Shown here: piece by piece, positions 25,217-33,145 of the stretch
How positions within the stretch are numbered: the first letter of the stretch is position 1
Layout: each line of letters starts with the position of its first letter
Assembly (NCBI GenBank): GCA_016931115.1
Contig: JAFGFM010000174.1
Location: 1-41,055 of the forward strand
From: Deltaproteobacteria bacterium
Lineage (GTDB): Bacteria > Desulfobacterota > DSM-4660 > Desulfatiglandales > HGW-15
DNA: 41,055 bases
Direction: 5' to 3'
Program-made: the position numbers and the translations under genes
The notes under the pieces: model-generated
Told to the model about the DNA's origin: nothing
Databases searched by the model: none
Seen by the model: only the letters and a program-made list of their open reading frames with translations

Positions 25217-25766
25217 GACCTACACCTCCGACATAAATGTTCATTAACTTTTTTATCCTGGCCCTGGCCCTTAATAAACGTGTCTTTACTGTAGAGATGG
25301 GTATCCCAAACTCACAGGCTATTTCGTCCATAGTGGCCCCCTTTAAACTTTTCATAATTGTTTGCCTGAATGGTTCAGGTAATTGTTTGAGTGAGGCTGT
25401 TAATATCTGCAAATCTTCCTGCCTGATCAGTTCCTCTTCAACATTATCATTAGGGACCGGCAATGTTTTTAGTTCATCAACCGGTACATTTTTTACAATT
25501 CGATTATCACGAAGATAATTGACACATTTATTGCGTGCAATAACAAAGAGCCATGCCGCAAATGGGGTGCCTTTTTCAGTATCGAATCCGTCCAGTGATT
25601 TATAGACAGAAAGAAATACCTCCTGACCTATATCCTCTGTTATGTTCGGATCACGAACCAGCCTGTAAATAAATGAAAGGAGGTTTTTATGGTATTTTTG
25701 AACAAGCCTTGCATAGGCATCGATCTTACCATCCTGGATAAGCCTTATTATTGTATTGTCACTCAT
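25200..25766 (-). CDS. ECF-type RNA polymerase sigma factor
   Basis: A 188-residue group 4 sigma factor. Region 2 spans about residues 10-80 with DIGQEVFLSVYKSLDGFD and WLFVIARNKCVNYLRD. Region 4 is about 125-175, with a helix-turn-helix (ATMDEIACEFGIPISTVKTRLLRARARIKKLM). There are no region 1 or 3 domains. It has a good ribosome site (GGAG, 7 bases) and is first in a small operon with the 59-residue protein and lepB. Upstream is a GGAACTT-N16-TACTAA element that resembles an ECF -35/-10 pair, suggesting autoregulation. Confidence 0.93.
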   Translation of the reverse strand: MSDNTIIRLIQDGKIDAYARLVQKYHKNLLSFIYRLVRDPNITEDIGQEVFLSVYKSLDGFDTEKGTPFAAWLFVIARNKCVNYLRDNRIVKNVPVDELKTLPVPNDNVEEELIRQEDLQILTASLKQLPEPFRQTIMKSLKGATMDEIACEFGIPISTVKTRLLRARARIKKLMNIYVGGVGHERKI

Positions 25767-25793
25767 CGGGGCTCCATTACCTTCTTTATAACA

Positions 25794-25822
25794 TTAGTAC
25801 ACATGGCTAAATAAAAAGTTCC
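25794..25822 (-). promoter_or_regulatory. Candidate ECF-type autoregulatory promoter
   Basis: On the minus strand GGAACTT (25822-25816), then 16 bases, then TACTAA (25799-25794). This matches the common ECF/RpoE pattern of GGAACTT plus about 16 bp plus TCTRA, with one mismatch. The ATG of the sigma factor lies 28 bp further down, giving a sensible leader. Confidence 0.55.
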
Positions 25823-25883
25823 CGGAAAAATGATTTTAGAGAAAAAAGCTGTTATATGACAACATTGTATGAAGGTAAATTAT

Positions 25884-25962
25884 CACGCAAAGCCGCAAAG
25901 AACACCAAGAAAAACAATTTATTTTAAGTATTTACCTTTGCGACTTTGTGTCTTTGTGTGAG
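25884..25962. repeat. Inverted repeat of the CGCAAAG...CTTTGCG type, copy 1
   Basis: Left arm CACGCAAAGCCGCAAAG and right arm CTTTGCGACTTTGTGTCTTTGTGTG are near-complementary around an AT-rich loop. A related copy lies at 40365-40452 (AACCGCAAAGAGGCAAAG...). Elements of this type are frequent intergenic repeats. Confidence 0.55.
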
Positions 25963-26015
25963 ATTCAGCTTTTTTACGAAACCATCATTATTTGGTATTC
26001 AGTTTATTTTTTAAC

Positions 26016-26072
26016 TTGTTCTCATGGTCCCCGTGGGAACACCGGGTTTGATGCTTAGCATCCTTTTACCAC
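26016..26072. repeat. Dispersed repeat (GGGAAC...GACC family), partial inverted copy
   Basis: Contains TTGTTCTCATGGTCCCCGTGGGAAC, the reverse complement of the element seen at 33054-33105, 39281-39333 and 39386-39440. The other half is diverged here (GATGCTTAGCATCC). Confidence 0.55.
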
Positions 26073-26169
26073 TTTATACCAACATCAATCAACCCTGTTT
26101 TTCTAACTGTTAACATATCTTGACATTTTTTATTTCCATGCGGTATGAGACTACATATGATAAAAGGAT

Positions 26170-26193
26170 GGTATCTCTTATTATAGAGATACC
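26170..26193. promoter_or_regulatory. Perfect hairpin/operator upstream of the TRAP operon
   Basis: GGTATCTCT and AGAGATACC pair perfectly across TATTAT. At about 70-90 bp upstream of the receptor gene it could be an operator or mRNA leader hairpin. No T run follows. Confidence 0.4.
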
Positions 26194-26296
26194 AATCCAT
26201 TTCATCCCGGAAATAATATAAAAAATTGCAAAGACGAATATCAAACATACAGGAGGATGAAAAATTAAAAAGATCCATTTACTACTGGTTTTTTTT

Positions 26297-27280
26297 ATGT
26301 TGGCCTCTGTTATCCTTTACCTCTCTTTGGGTTCATGCGCCAATCAGGGAAAAACACTTGAACTATCAATGGTCAATTTTGTCTCCGATGTCCCTCCAGG
26401 TGCAAACTGGGCCCATCTCTTTATAGATAATGTAGCAAAGATGTCCAATGGAACTATTAAGATCAGGTTCCTCGGGCCTGAATCCATACCATCATCTGAT
26501 GCCCCTGCGGCAGTAAAAAGGGGGACTGTAGATATTGCAAGCGCCCTTGCAGCATTCTGCGATGCCCTTGTTCCAGGCGCAAGCTCAATAGGCCGCGCGG
26601 AATACAGCCCAATGGAGCTGAGGAATGGTCCAGCATTCAAGTATTACCAAGAACAGTTTGCAAGCCATGGCTTATATTATCTGGGCGCATCAGTAGCCTC
26701 TCTTCCTCAGGTGCAGGCTGTGTTTTATCTGAGAAAGGATATAAAGACCCTGAAAGACTTTGAGGGGCTTAAGATAGCATCCATGGGAGGCTCCAACAGG
26801 ATGTTTATCGAAAAACTCAAGGCCGTATGCGTGCCCATAGATTTCCCTGACTACTTTACCTCCATGGAGCGTGGAACAGTAGATGGCTACAACATCGGTA
26901 TACCCGGTATCCAGGACTTCAGTCTTACACCGGTCACAAAGGTCATGCTGGATGAGCCGATTGGTTCATGTGCAGCAATGATGATTATGAATATGGATAA
27001 ATACAGGAGTCTTACTCCTGAACAGCAGGGAATATTGAACAGGGCAATGATTCAGGCAGAGATTGATGGCGCTACAATGTTCACCGAGGTTGTAGGCAAG
27101 GTGAAAAAGGATATTACAACCGAAGGCGTTAAGATTATTCGTCTTTCTTCTTCCGACTCAAAACAATTCTATCTTGATTATCGAAATACCATGTGGGAGG
27201 AAGATATGCAGAGATGGCCTGATATTATTCCTGAATTAAAGTCATGGCTTGTTAACCCCGCATTTTCAAGGGCGAACTAA
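26297..27280 (+). CDS. dctP: TRAP transporter substrate-binding lipoprotein (DctP family)
   Basis: A periplasmic solute receptor of about 327 residues, probably for an organic acid. It has NGTIKIRFLGPESIPSSDAPAAVKRGTVDIA and DFEGLKIASMGGSNRMFIEKLKA, a typical DctP core, and the lipobox LGSC, so it is probably a lipoprotein, as in some TRAP systems. At ATG 26297 the signal is short. The same frame extends back to ATT 26264 (KKIHLLLVFF), placed well after GGAGG, and ATG 26257 would open the same frame if one A were removed from a run of five A. The usual partners dctQ and dctM follow. Confidence 0.85.
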   Translation: MLASVILYLSLGSCANQGKTLELSMVNFVSDVPPGANWAHLFIDNVAKMSNGTIKIRFLGPESIPSSDAPAAVKRGTVDIASALAAFCDALVPGASSIGRAEYSPMELRNGPAFKYYQEQFASHGLYYLGASVASLPQVQAVFYLRKDIKTLKDFEGLKIASMGGSNRMFIEKLKAVCVPIDFPDYFTSMERGTVDGYNIGIPGIQDFSLTPVTKVMLDEPIGSCAAMMIMNMDKYRSLTPEQQGILNRAMIQAEIDGATMFTEVVGKVKKDITTEGVKIIRLSSSDSKQFYLDYRNTMWEEDMQRWPDIIPELKSWLVNPAFSRAN

Positions 27281-27286
27281 AGCCAA

Positions 27287-27310
27287 ATGGTGAATGGTGA
27301 ATGGTGAATG
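27287..27310. repeat. 7-bp tandem repeat (ATGGTGA)
   Basis: Three perfect units of ATGGTGA-type sequence (atggtgaatggtgaatggtg) in the short gap between the receptor stop and the small permease gene, ending just at a possible dctQ start. Confidence 0.6.
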
Positions 27311-27340
27311 CACCTGTATAAAGAATGCTTAAAGGAAAAT

Positions 27341-27901
27341 ATGAAAGCTTTGCAAAAAGCAGAATATATATTCGATAAGATTATAGACTGTATGCTCACT
27401 CTAGCCGCAGCTATTGTTGTCCTGGATGCCCTGGCAGTCTCAATGGATGTTATTTTGAGAAAGGTCATAGGCTTTACCTGGGCGCCCCTTTATGAGATCA
27501 TCACATACAGCCTTTTGTGGATGACCTTCCTCGGTGCAACAGCTATCATGAGAAAGAATGGCCATGTAAAAATGGATTCCATCACGAGCATCCTTTCCCC
27601 AAAAAATGAGGCCCTTTTGAATGTGATAAGCCATTCTATATGCATACTGGTTGCAGCCATAATGCTGTTTTATACCATAAAACTTACAACAGCAGATTAT
27701 CAGGCCAATTTTATCCTGGCATCCATACTGAATCCGCCCAAATGGCCTATTGAAATAATCATCCCCATTGGTTTCTTTATGCTTTTTCTTCAGCTCATAA
27801 GAAACACAAGGGATTTTTATAAAAGATATTCGCTTCTGTCAGACAAGGAAGAACCTGATAACAAAAGGTCTCACGTGGAAAAGGTCTCTTCACACAATTA
27901 G
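27341..27901 (+). CDS. dctQ: TRAP transporter small permease (DctQ family)
   Basis: 186 residues with four hydrophobic helices (about MLTLAAAIVVLDALAV, LLWMTFLGATAIM, ISHSICILVAAIMLF, IIIPIGFFMLFLQLI). It includes the DctQ pattern of a Trp-rich second helix and ...RKNGHVKMD. I prefer ATG 27341, with AAAGGA five bases upstream, over an ATG at 27308 inside the 7-bp repeats. The protein joins the large permease in the membrane. The gap to dctM is 14 bp. Confidence 0.88.
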   Translation: MKALQKAEYIFDKIIDCMLTLAAAIVVLDALAVSMDVILRKVIGFTWAPLYEIITYSLLWMTFLGATAIMRKNGHVKMDSITSILSPKNEALLNVISHSICILVAAIMLFYTIKLTTADYQANFILASILNPPKWPIEIIIPIGFFMLFLQLIRNTRDFYKRYSLLSDKEEPDNKRSHVEKVSSHN

Positions 27902-27915
27902 CCGGAGGTATTGCC

Positions 27916-29229
27916 TTGGAATGGTATTTTGCCATACTGCTGATGTTCGGGTTGCTGGTTATCCTCATGGGAACAGGCATGCCCATATCATTTGCCTTCA
28001 TATTCATCTGCATCATAGGCGGATACATTTTCTGGGGAGGCGAAGCCGGCCTCGAACAACTTGCCATGAGCTTTTACAGTTCGGTTACCAATTATAATTT
28101 TCTACCCATACCTCTTTTTATTCTCATGGGTGATATAGTCTTTACATCAGGCTCAGGAACACGTCTTATTGATGCCATAGACCAGATACTTGGTAAACTC
28201 CCGGGCAGGCTCAGCATACTTGCTATTGGCTCCGGCGTTCTTCTCGGGACAATGATCGGAATAAGCGGGGGCTCCATAGGCATACTCGGAAAGGTGCTGG
28301 TTCCGGAAATGAATAGAAGGGGATACTCCAGGGCAATGTCCATTGGGCCTATCGTATCAAGCGGAACCCTTGCTATCCTTATACCGCCCAGCGCCCTTGC
28401 AGTTTTCCTGGGTGCAGTTGCGCAGGTTTCCATTGGTAAACTGCTTCTTGCCATCATCGTGCCAGGTCTCCTCGTAGCTGCCCTGTTCATAGGGTATATA
28501 ATTATACGTTGCGCTCTCAATCCCTCGCTGGCACCGAATTATGATATACCAAAAGTATCAGTCTCACAAAAGATCAGGGTTATATTTACACAGATAGCTC
28601 CTGTTGTACTGGTGATTTTTGCGGTAATAGGCAGTGTATTTACCGGAATCGCAACCCCCGGAGAATCTGCAGCATTAGGGGTAATAGCCTGCTATATTTT
28701 GGCTGCATTATACAGGAAACTATCCTGGGAAACTATCATGGTCTCTGCGCAGGATACTATCCACGTGACAGTAATGATCTTTTTCATTGTCGTAGGCTCT
28801 ATAACCTTCAGCCGCATTCTTGCCACAACCGGCGCTATTTCCGGTCTTATCTCATGGGCAACCGGTCTCGAAGTTCACCCTGTAATGCTTGTTATTGCAA
28901 CCCAGCTTATACTTATATTCCTGGGTGCGTTTATGGACCCTGCAAGTATTGTCATGATTACTGTCCCGGTCTTCTTCCCTCTGGTAAAGGCGCTTGGTTA
29001 TGATACTCTCTGGTTTGCAGTAATTTCCCTGATAAACATACAACTTGGTTTGATCAGCCCCCCATTCGGTATGGACTGTTTTACCATGAAGGCCATTGCA
29101 CCGGCAGATGTAACACTCGGTGATGTATTAAGGTCCTCCATGCCCTTTATGCTTCTGGGTTTTCTTGCTATGACGCTGGTCATGATATTTCCTCAGATCG
29201 GGCTATTTTTGCCTGATCTGATGCAGTGA
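27916..29229 (+). CDS. dctM: TRAP transporter large permease (DctM family)
   Basis: 437 residues and about 12 hydrophobic helices. It has family motifs GTGMPISFAF near the N-terminus, PIPLFILMGDIVF, GISGGSIGILGKVLVPEM, SSGTLAILIPPSALAV and LISPPFGMDCF, all typical of DctM. This is the Na+-coupled transport subunit. It starts at TTG 27916 after GGAGGT (6-base spacing). The operon is receptor, small permease, large permease, then a thioredoxin-like gene. Confidence 0.93.
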   Translation: MEWYFAILLMFGLLVILMGTGMPISFAFIFICIIGGYIFWGGEAGLEQLAMSFYSSVTNYNFLPIPLFILMGDIVFTSGSGTRLIDAIDQILGKLPGRLSILAIGSGVLLGTMIGISGGSIGILGKVLVPEMNRRGYSRAMSIGPIVSSGTLAILIPPSALAVFLGAVAQVSIGKLLLAIIVPGLLVAALFIGYIIIRCALNPSLAPNYDIPKVSVSQKIRVIFTQIAPVVLVIFAVIGSVFTGIATPGESAALGVIACYILAALYRKLSWETIMVSAQDTIHVTVMIFFIVVGSITFSRILATTGAISGLISWATGLEVHPVMLVIATQLILIFLGAFMDPASIVMITVPVFFPLVKALGYDTLWFAVISLINIQLGLISPPFGMDCFTMKAIAPADVTLGDVLRSSMPFMLLGFLAMTLVMIFPQIGLFLPDLMQ

Positions 29230-29262
29230 TGATTTTTCATGCTCTTTAATTAAGGAAAGAAG

Positions 29263-29709
29263 ATGATAAAAACAAAGACGGCCCTTGTTATTACAATATT
29301 GATAATACTCTTTTTAAAGATCACCAGTTCCTATGCCACAGAATTAAAATGGGAAAAAACTGTACAATCAGCCTTTTACAGGGCAATGTCCGAAAAAAAG
29401 AAGATATTGCTCTTTGTTGGAAGAGATGACTGCGGTAAATGCAGATACATGCTAACGCAGGTCTTTGAATCAGAAAAGCCACCGGTAAAGGCATTGCTCG
29501 AAAATAATTTTATCCTGTGGTTTTCAGATGCGGATAAAAACACTGAATGGCATCGTACTGCCAGCGATCTAAGCGAAATTCCATTACCCCTTATTTGTAT
29601 TATTGATCCGGATAGTAATGATAGGGTTTATGAAGATCGAACCACAGGTATACAACATAGTCCTGATTTTTACTCACGCTTGCTGAAATACATTAAGAAG
29701 GGAAAATAA
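29263..29709 (+). CDS. Exported thioredoxin-fold protein (CGKC)
   Basis: 148 residues with a Sec signal peptide (MIKTKTALVITILIILFLK, cleavage probably after SYA). A thioredoxin-like domain has the CxxC at residues 57-60 (DDCGKCRYML), and the family cis-Pro position is EIPLPL. It resembles small periplasmic thiol oxidoreductases. It starts 33 bp after dctM on the same strand, so it may be co-transcribed, but its relation to transport is unknown. Confidence 0.78.
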   Translation: MIKTKTALVITILIILFLKITSSYATELKWEKTVQSAFYRAMSEKKKILLFVGRDDCGKCRYMLTQVFESEKPPVKALLENNFILWFSDADKNTEWHRTASDLSEIPLPLICIIDPDSNDRVYEDRTTGIQHSPDFYSRLLKYIKKGK

Positions 29710-30161
29710 AAAAAATAGAAGACAAGTTATCTACAAGATATTATAAAGCAGTTATTTTGAATCTTGAACTTTGAACATTGAATCTTGAATTATTATTTCT
29801 TGATTTTTCAGATGAATAGCTCTAAGGATAACGCATTATATCTATTAAATAATAATTTGATTTGAAGCCTTTATAAAATAAAGGAGTCGTGTCTTATGAG
29901 TTATCAATCAGATGAATATTTTTTACCGATTCTTAATCGAGGAGTACCGATTTTAAGTTTTTTATAATCGGGTAAGAGCGGGTAGTTTTAAATTAAGGAA
30001 GGTGGAAAATACAATTTATTCAGAATACTTTATATGGGTTATAAAACAGTAGAAATATTATTGGGTATATTTTTTTATTTTACTAAAAAATGTTTGAGGA
30101 AAAATGGGATACGACCAATGTCAAATGAGACCACAATTTTTCATACTAGTGTTTGGTAATT
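29710..30161. other. Intergenic junction of the AT-rich island
   Basis: Contains the dispersed repeat with GAATCTTGAACTTTGAAC (29757-29792) and AT-rich leader DNA. A 23-codon frame at 29896 is not supported. No clear terminator is visible. Confidence 0.4.
29757..29792. repeat. Dispersed TTGAATCTTGAAC-type repeat
   Basis: TTGAATCTTGAACTTTGAACATTGAATCTTGAA is a run of TTGAA-type units forming an almost symmetric element, located just at the left edge of the AT-rich three-gene island. Confidence 0.5.
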
Positions 30162-31211
30162 ATGAAAAAAATTTTTCAAAGTGAAAAATGGAAAAAATAT
30201 TCTGAGCTGAGGACAAGATCAGAACTCAAAAGAAGACGCAAAAAAAAGATATTTTTTAAAAAATATTATAGTAGTGAACACTTTTCATTCAAGCCTAAAG
30301 AAATATCTTATACTGAACAAACTAAAAAAAGAATTAAAAAAACAATAAAAGCACCAACAGATTTTAGTATAGTAAATAATACTGATGAGATGTTACCATT
30401 TTTTAAGGAATATTTTGTAGGCATAAAAGAGGGTAAGCGAATATTTTTTGATATGACAAGTATTACCAGCATGACAGAAGATGCTATACTATATATGTTA
30501 TCTAGATTCCATTATTCCAAAATGAAATATGGACATAATTTTGTGTCAGGGAATGTCCCCAACAATATCGATTGCAGAAGATTGTTGCAAGAGTCAGGCT
30601 TCTATAAGCATGTTTTTTATAATGGGAATATGTCGCCTCCTAGTGGTAAAATATTCGCTATTGAGACCAAACATTTAGTACATGGGGAGACAGCTAAAGA
30701 AGTGATGGATTTTGCAAGAAACCGTTTAAAGAGTAAAAATATAACCAAAGCTTCCTACCCTATAATGATAGAATGTATGGCAAACACACTAAATCATGCC
30801 TTTACAACCAAAGCATCAGGTAGTACTTTATCTAAATGGTGGTTAATAGCAATGCACAGTGAAGAAACAAAAACAATCCATTTTACATTTCTAGATAATG
30901 GATTGGGGATACCTAACACTATTCGTAAAAGGTTAAGTGAGATATTGGTTGGCATTTTTATAGAACTTGATGATAGTGCATTAATTGTATCAGCTTTAAA
31001 AGGCGAATTTAGAACACAAACTAATTTTAAATGGCGCGGAAAAGGGCTACCAAATATTCTAAAATATGTTAGAAATAATGAAATAAAAAATTTAAAAATA
31101 ATTTCAAATCATGGATATGTTTTATGTAATGGTGAAGAGATTAAATCGATAAAATTGGAAAATCGTTTCTATGGGACTTTATTGTCATGGGATATATCTT
31201 ATGACAGTTGA
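30162..31211 (+). CDS. STAS-like domain fused to GHKL ATPase domain
   Basis: About 349 residues. I start at ATG 30162 (MKKIFQSEKW); an in-frame TTG nine bases upstream is possible. The N-terminal 40 residues are strongly basic (ELKRRRKKKIFFKKYY). Residues about 65-160 resemble a STAS-like segment (KRIFFDMTSITSMTEDAILYML, LLQESGF). A GHKL ATPase follows, with N box EC..NTLNHAF near 205, DNGLGIP near 245 and WRGKGLPN near 292. There is no membrane helix and no receiver or HisKA domain. The next gene encodes a DUF4325 STAS-like protein, so the pair resembles an anti-sigma/anti-anti-sigma style switch, but no sigma factor is nearby. Low GC content contrasts with the flanks. Confidence 0.75.
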   Translation: MKKIFQSEKWKKYSELRTRSELKRRRKKKIFFKKYYSSEHFSFKPKEISYTEQTKKRIKKTIKAPTDFSIVNNTDEMLPFFKEYFVGIKEGKRIFFDMTSITSMTEDAILYMLSRFHYSKMKYGHNFVSGNVPNNIDCRRLLQESGFYKHVFYNGNMSPPSGKIFAIETKHLVHGETAKEVMDFARNRLKSKNITKASYPIMIECMANTLNHAFTTKASGSTLSKWWLIAMHSEETKTIHFTFLDNGLGIPNTIRKRLSEILVGIFIELDDSALIVSALKGEFRTQTNFKWRGKGLPNILKYVRNNEIKNLKIISNHGYVLCNGEEIKSIKLENRFYGTLLSWDISYDS

Positions 31212-31244
31212 ATGTATGAAACATTTTATCGAAGGGGATAAAAA

Positions 31245-31583
31245 ATGACTAATATAAAAGATGATGTAAGAATCAGTATAGCACAAGACTATACTATAAC
31301 TCCTTCTGCGAGATATAAAAAAGATGGACCTTTCTCGGGAGAAGATTTTAGAGAAACTTGCTTGGAAAAACATTTTGAAAATAAAGAAGATAATTACAGA
31401 ATAACAATTGTTTTAGATGGTGTTGAAGGGTTCGCTACTTCTTTTTTAGAAGAAGCTTTTGGTGGTTTAGCTAGAAAATTTGGTAAAAAAAGATGTCTTG
31501 CTAGACTTAATTTTATATCTGAGGAAGATAGATTATTAGTTGATGAAATCAGAGAGTACATTGAGGCTTCTACCAATGAATAA
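31245..31583 (+). CDS. STAS-like domain protein (DUF4325 family)
   Basis: 112 residues. The middle has the DUF4325 pattern: FSGEDFRETCLEKHFENKED, RITIVLDGVEGFATSFLEEAF, FGKKRCLARLNFI. This is a strand followed by a helix as in STAS proteins, which often act as phosphorylation-dependent switches. Its gene lies 33 bp after the ATPase and its last codons overlap the start of the membrane protein gene (ATG 31576, stop at 31583), so all three genes are probably one operon. A phosphorylatable Ser/Thr (ATSF) is in the right region. Confidence 0.75.
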   Translation: MTNIKDDVRISIAQDYTITPSARYKKDGPFSGEDFRETCLEKHFENKEDNYRITIVLDGVEGFATSFLEEAFGGLARKFGKKRCLARLNFISEEDRLLVDEIREYIEASTNE

Positions 31584-32145
31584 AAAGCATTCTTTATGCT
31601 ATGTTTTTTGTGGAATATTGATTGGAATCCCACTTGGTATTATTATTACAAATAGTTGCAGTGTAAATTCTCCATTTCTTGATGTAAAGTTAATTGAGAT
31701 TATACAGTTGATTTTAACATTTATAATTGCGGTGTTTATTACATATATAATTAACTCAGTCGTAAATAGGGAATCAAAAAAAGTAGAGCAAATTTACATG
31801 CTTATTGATAATTTCCATTCAAAAATAATCGAAATAAGCACCATCGGAATAAGTTATATGAATAATCCCGATGATGAAAAAGCCACAAATATACTCTCAC
31901 TAATAAAAACGGCGGGAAATTTACTATCGACAATATATGGGTTAAAGAAGCATGTAGTTGTTAAAAAATTGTTAGACTCAAATGACTTACATCGTGATTA
32001 TATTAAGTTAAAATATTTACTCACTGGCCCTCCTTTTAAAGAAATAGATCAGTATTATTCCTTCCAGCAAAAAGAAAAGTTTGAAAGGCAATACATGCTT
32101 CTTTCAAATAAATTATATGATTACAAAATAAATATGTATTCCTAA
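31576..32145 (+). CDS. Two-helix membrane protein with cytoplasmic helical domain
   Basis: 189 residues, starting at ATG 31576 (MNKKHSLCYVFCG); the same frame extends upstream to 31540 but overlaps the DUF4325 gene more. Two hydrophobic helices at about residues 8-25 (YVFCGILIGIPLGIIIT) and 38-60 (IEIIQLILTFIIAVFITYII) are followed by some 130 charged, helical residues without recognised motifs. The 4-codon overlap with the previous gene implies coupling. Two membrane helices plus a cytosolic helical domain is a plausible effector layout, but that is speculation. Confidence 0.65.
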   Translation: MNKKHSLCYVFCGILIGIPLGIIITNSCSVNSPFLDVKLIEIIQLILTFIIAVFITYIINSVVNRESKKVEQIYMLIDNFHSKIIEISTIGISYMNNPDDEKATNILSLIKTAGNLLSTIYGLKKHVVVKKLLDSNDLHRDYIKLKYLLTGPPFKEIDQYYSFQQKEKFERQYMLLSNKLYDYKINMYS

Positions 32146-32162
32146 GTCGTAAAGACCCTGAT

Positions 32163-32189
32163 TAACCAGTTATTATTCACTGGTCTTAA
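32163..32189 (+). terminator. Weak hairpin after the AT-rich operon
   Basis: TTAACCAGT pairs with ACTGG(TC)TTAA across TATTATTC, 18 bp after the operon stop. AT-rich sequence follows but the T run is short, so confidence is low. Confidence 0.3.
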
Positions 32190-32338
32190 TTAATAAAAAA
32201 GTCAGGTAATAGTTAAGCCCTTTTGGTAAATAACGAAAAGATAAGATTAATCAGTGGGTATTATGCTTTAGAATATAATAGCAGAAAATTATATAGGAAA
32301 AAAAAGACTGTGAGTGTCTGGCCTACACTTTTAACATG

Positions 32339-32358
32339 AAAATAGTGTACACTATTTT
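32339..32358. promoter_or_regulatory. 20-bp perfect palindrome upstream of the methyltransferase
   Basis: AAAATAGTGTACACTATTTT is a perfect dyad. It lies about 55 bp before the methyltransferase ATG and looks like an operator for a dimeric repressor (for example TetR-, MarR- or Fur/PerR-type; not assignable). A hairpin role is also possible. Confidence 0.55.
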
Positions 32359-32411
32359 TATCGACTGTTCAGCCTTTGCACTGTATATTTTTAAACAAGG
32401 AAAGAAAATTA

Positions 32412-33044
32412 ATGGATTATGAAAAGAGGAACTTCGACAAAGAAGCCGCAACATGGGATGAAAATCCTGTGAGGGTTAAGCTGGTAAAGAATGTTGCATC
32501 TGCCATATCAAAACAGGTTATTCTGAAAAATACAATGGATGTTATGGACTTTGGCTGTGGTACAGGATTATTGACCTTTCAGATTCAGCCCCTTGTACAT
32601 TCTGTTACCGGAGTTGACAGTTCACAGGGGATGCTGGATGTATATAATAAGAGGATCAATGAACTTAGGCTTAACAATGTTAAGGCATTATATCTCGATC
32701 TTGACAGGGGTGATACTCTCAGCGGGGCATATGATCTTGTTATGAGTAACACGACTATGCATCATATCAGGGATCTAAAACCTCTTTTTCATCAATTTCA
32801 CGACATCATGGTCCCTGGCGGTTGTCTATGCATTGCAGATCTGGATTTGGATGATGGTATGTTTCATGATGATAACACAGGTGTATTCCACTCAGGATTT
32901 GATAGAGCCGCAATGAAAGAGGTTTTTACTGAGGCTGGTTTTGATAATATTAAGGATGTCACAGCCGCTGAAGTTGTGAAACCGATCAAGGGTGGAGAAA
33001 TGAGGACGTTCACCATATTCCTCATGACAGGTAAGAGGAGATAA
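32412..33044 (+). CDS. Class I SAM-dependent methyltransferase
   Basis: 210 residues from ATG 32412 (MDYEKRNFDKEAATWDENP), with AAGGAAAG about 10 bases upstream. An in-frame TTG at 32376 is less likely. Motif I is VMDFGCGTGLLTF, the acidic end of strand 2 is VTGVDSSQGML, and motif IV-like is YDLVMSNTTMHHI, then VPGGCLCIADLDL. The N-terminus NFDKEAATWD is common in small-molecule methyltransferases of this kind. The substrate cannot be told. A perfect palindrome lies upstream. Confidence 0.85.
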   Translation: MDYEKRNFDKEAATWDENPVRVKLVKNVASAISKQVILKNTMDVMDFGCGTGLLTFQIQPLVHSVTGVDSSQGMLDVYNKRINELRLNNVKALYLDLDRGDTLSGAYDLVMSNTTMHHIRDLKPLFHQFHDIMVPGGCLCIADLDLDDGMFHDDNTGVFHSGFDRAAMKEVFTEAGFDNIKDVTAAEVVKPIKGGEMRTFTIFLMTGKRR

Positions 33045-33053
33045 TATCAGCCG

Positions 33054-33105
33054 ATATGACGCAGAGCGTCAAGGGAGATGTTCCCACGGGGACCATGGGA
33101 ACAAG
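33054..33105. repeat. Dispersed repeat (GACGCAGAGCGTC...TTCCCACGGGGACC), copy
   Basis: GACGCAGAGCGTC hairpin half followed by TTCCCACGGGGACCATGGGAAC, another inverted repeat, 10 bp after the methyltransferase stop. Related copies are at 39281 and 39386, and a partial inverted one at 26016. Confidence 0.7.
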
Positions 33106-33145
33106 AGGAAGAAACTGGCACCAGAGGAAGAGGGCATAATGTAGT

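Larger units (their letters stand above)
25767..26263. other. Divergent intergenic region with two dispersed repeats
   Basis: Between the sigma factor and TRAP operons. It contains a CACGCAAAG-type inverted repeat (25884-25962), a partial copy of the GGGAAC/GACGC repeat (26016-26072), and a perfect hairpin (26170-26193). A 70-codon minus-strand frame at 26066-26278 overlaps these and is not supported. Confidence 0.5.

Noticed and set aside
26066-26278. A 70-codon minus-strand frame upstream of the TRAP operon
   Set aside because: It overlaps a dispersed repeat and a perfect hairpin, is opposite the receptor leader and shows no protein features.
29896-29967. A 23-codon frame after AAGGAG (MSYQSDEYFLPILNRGV)
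   Set aside because: Too short, with no family similarity or conserved context; the ribosome site spacing is poor.
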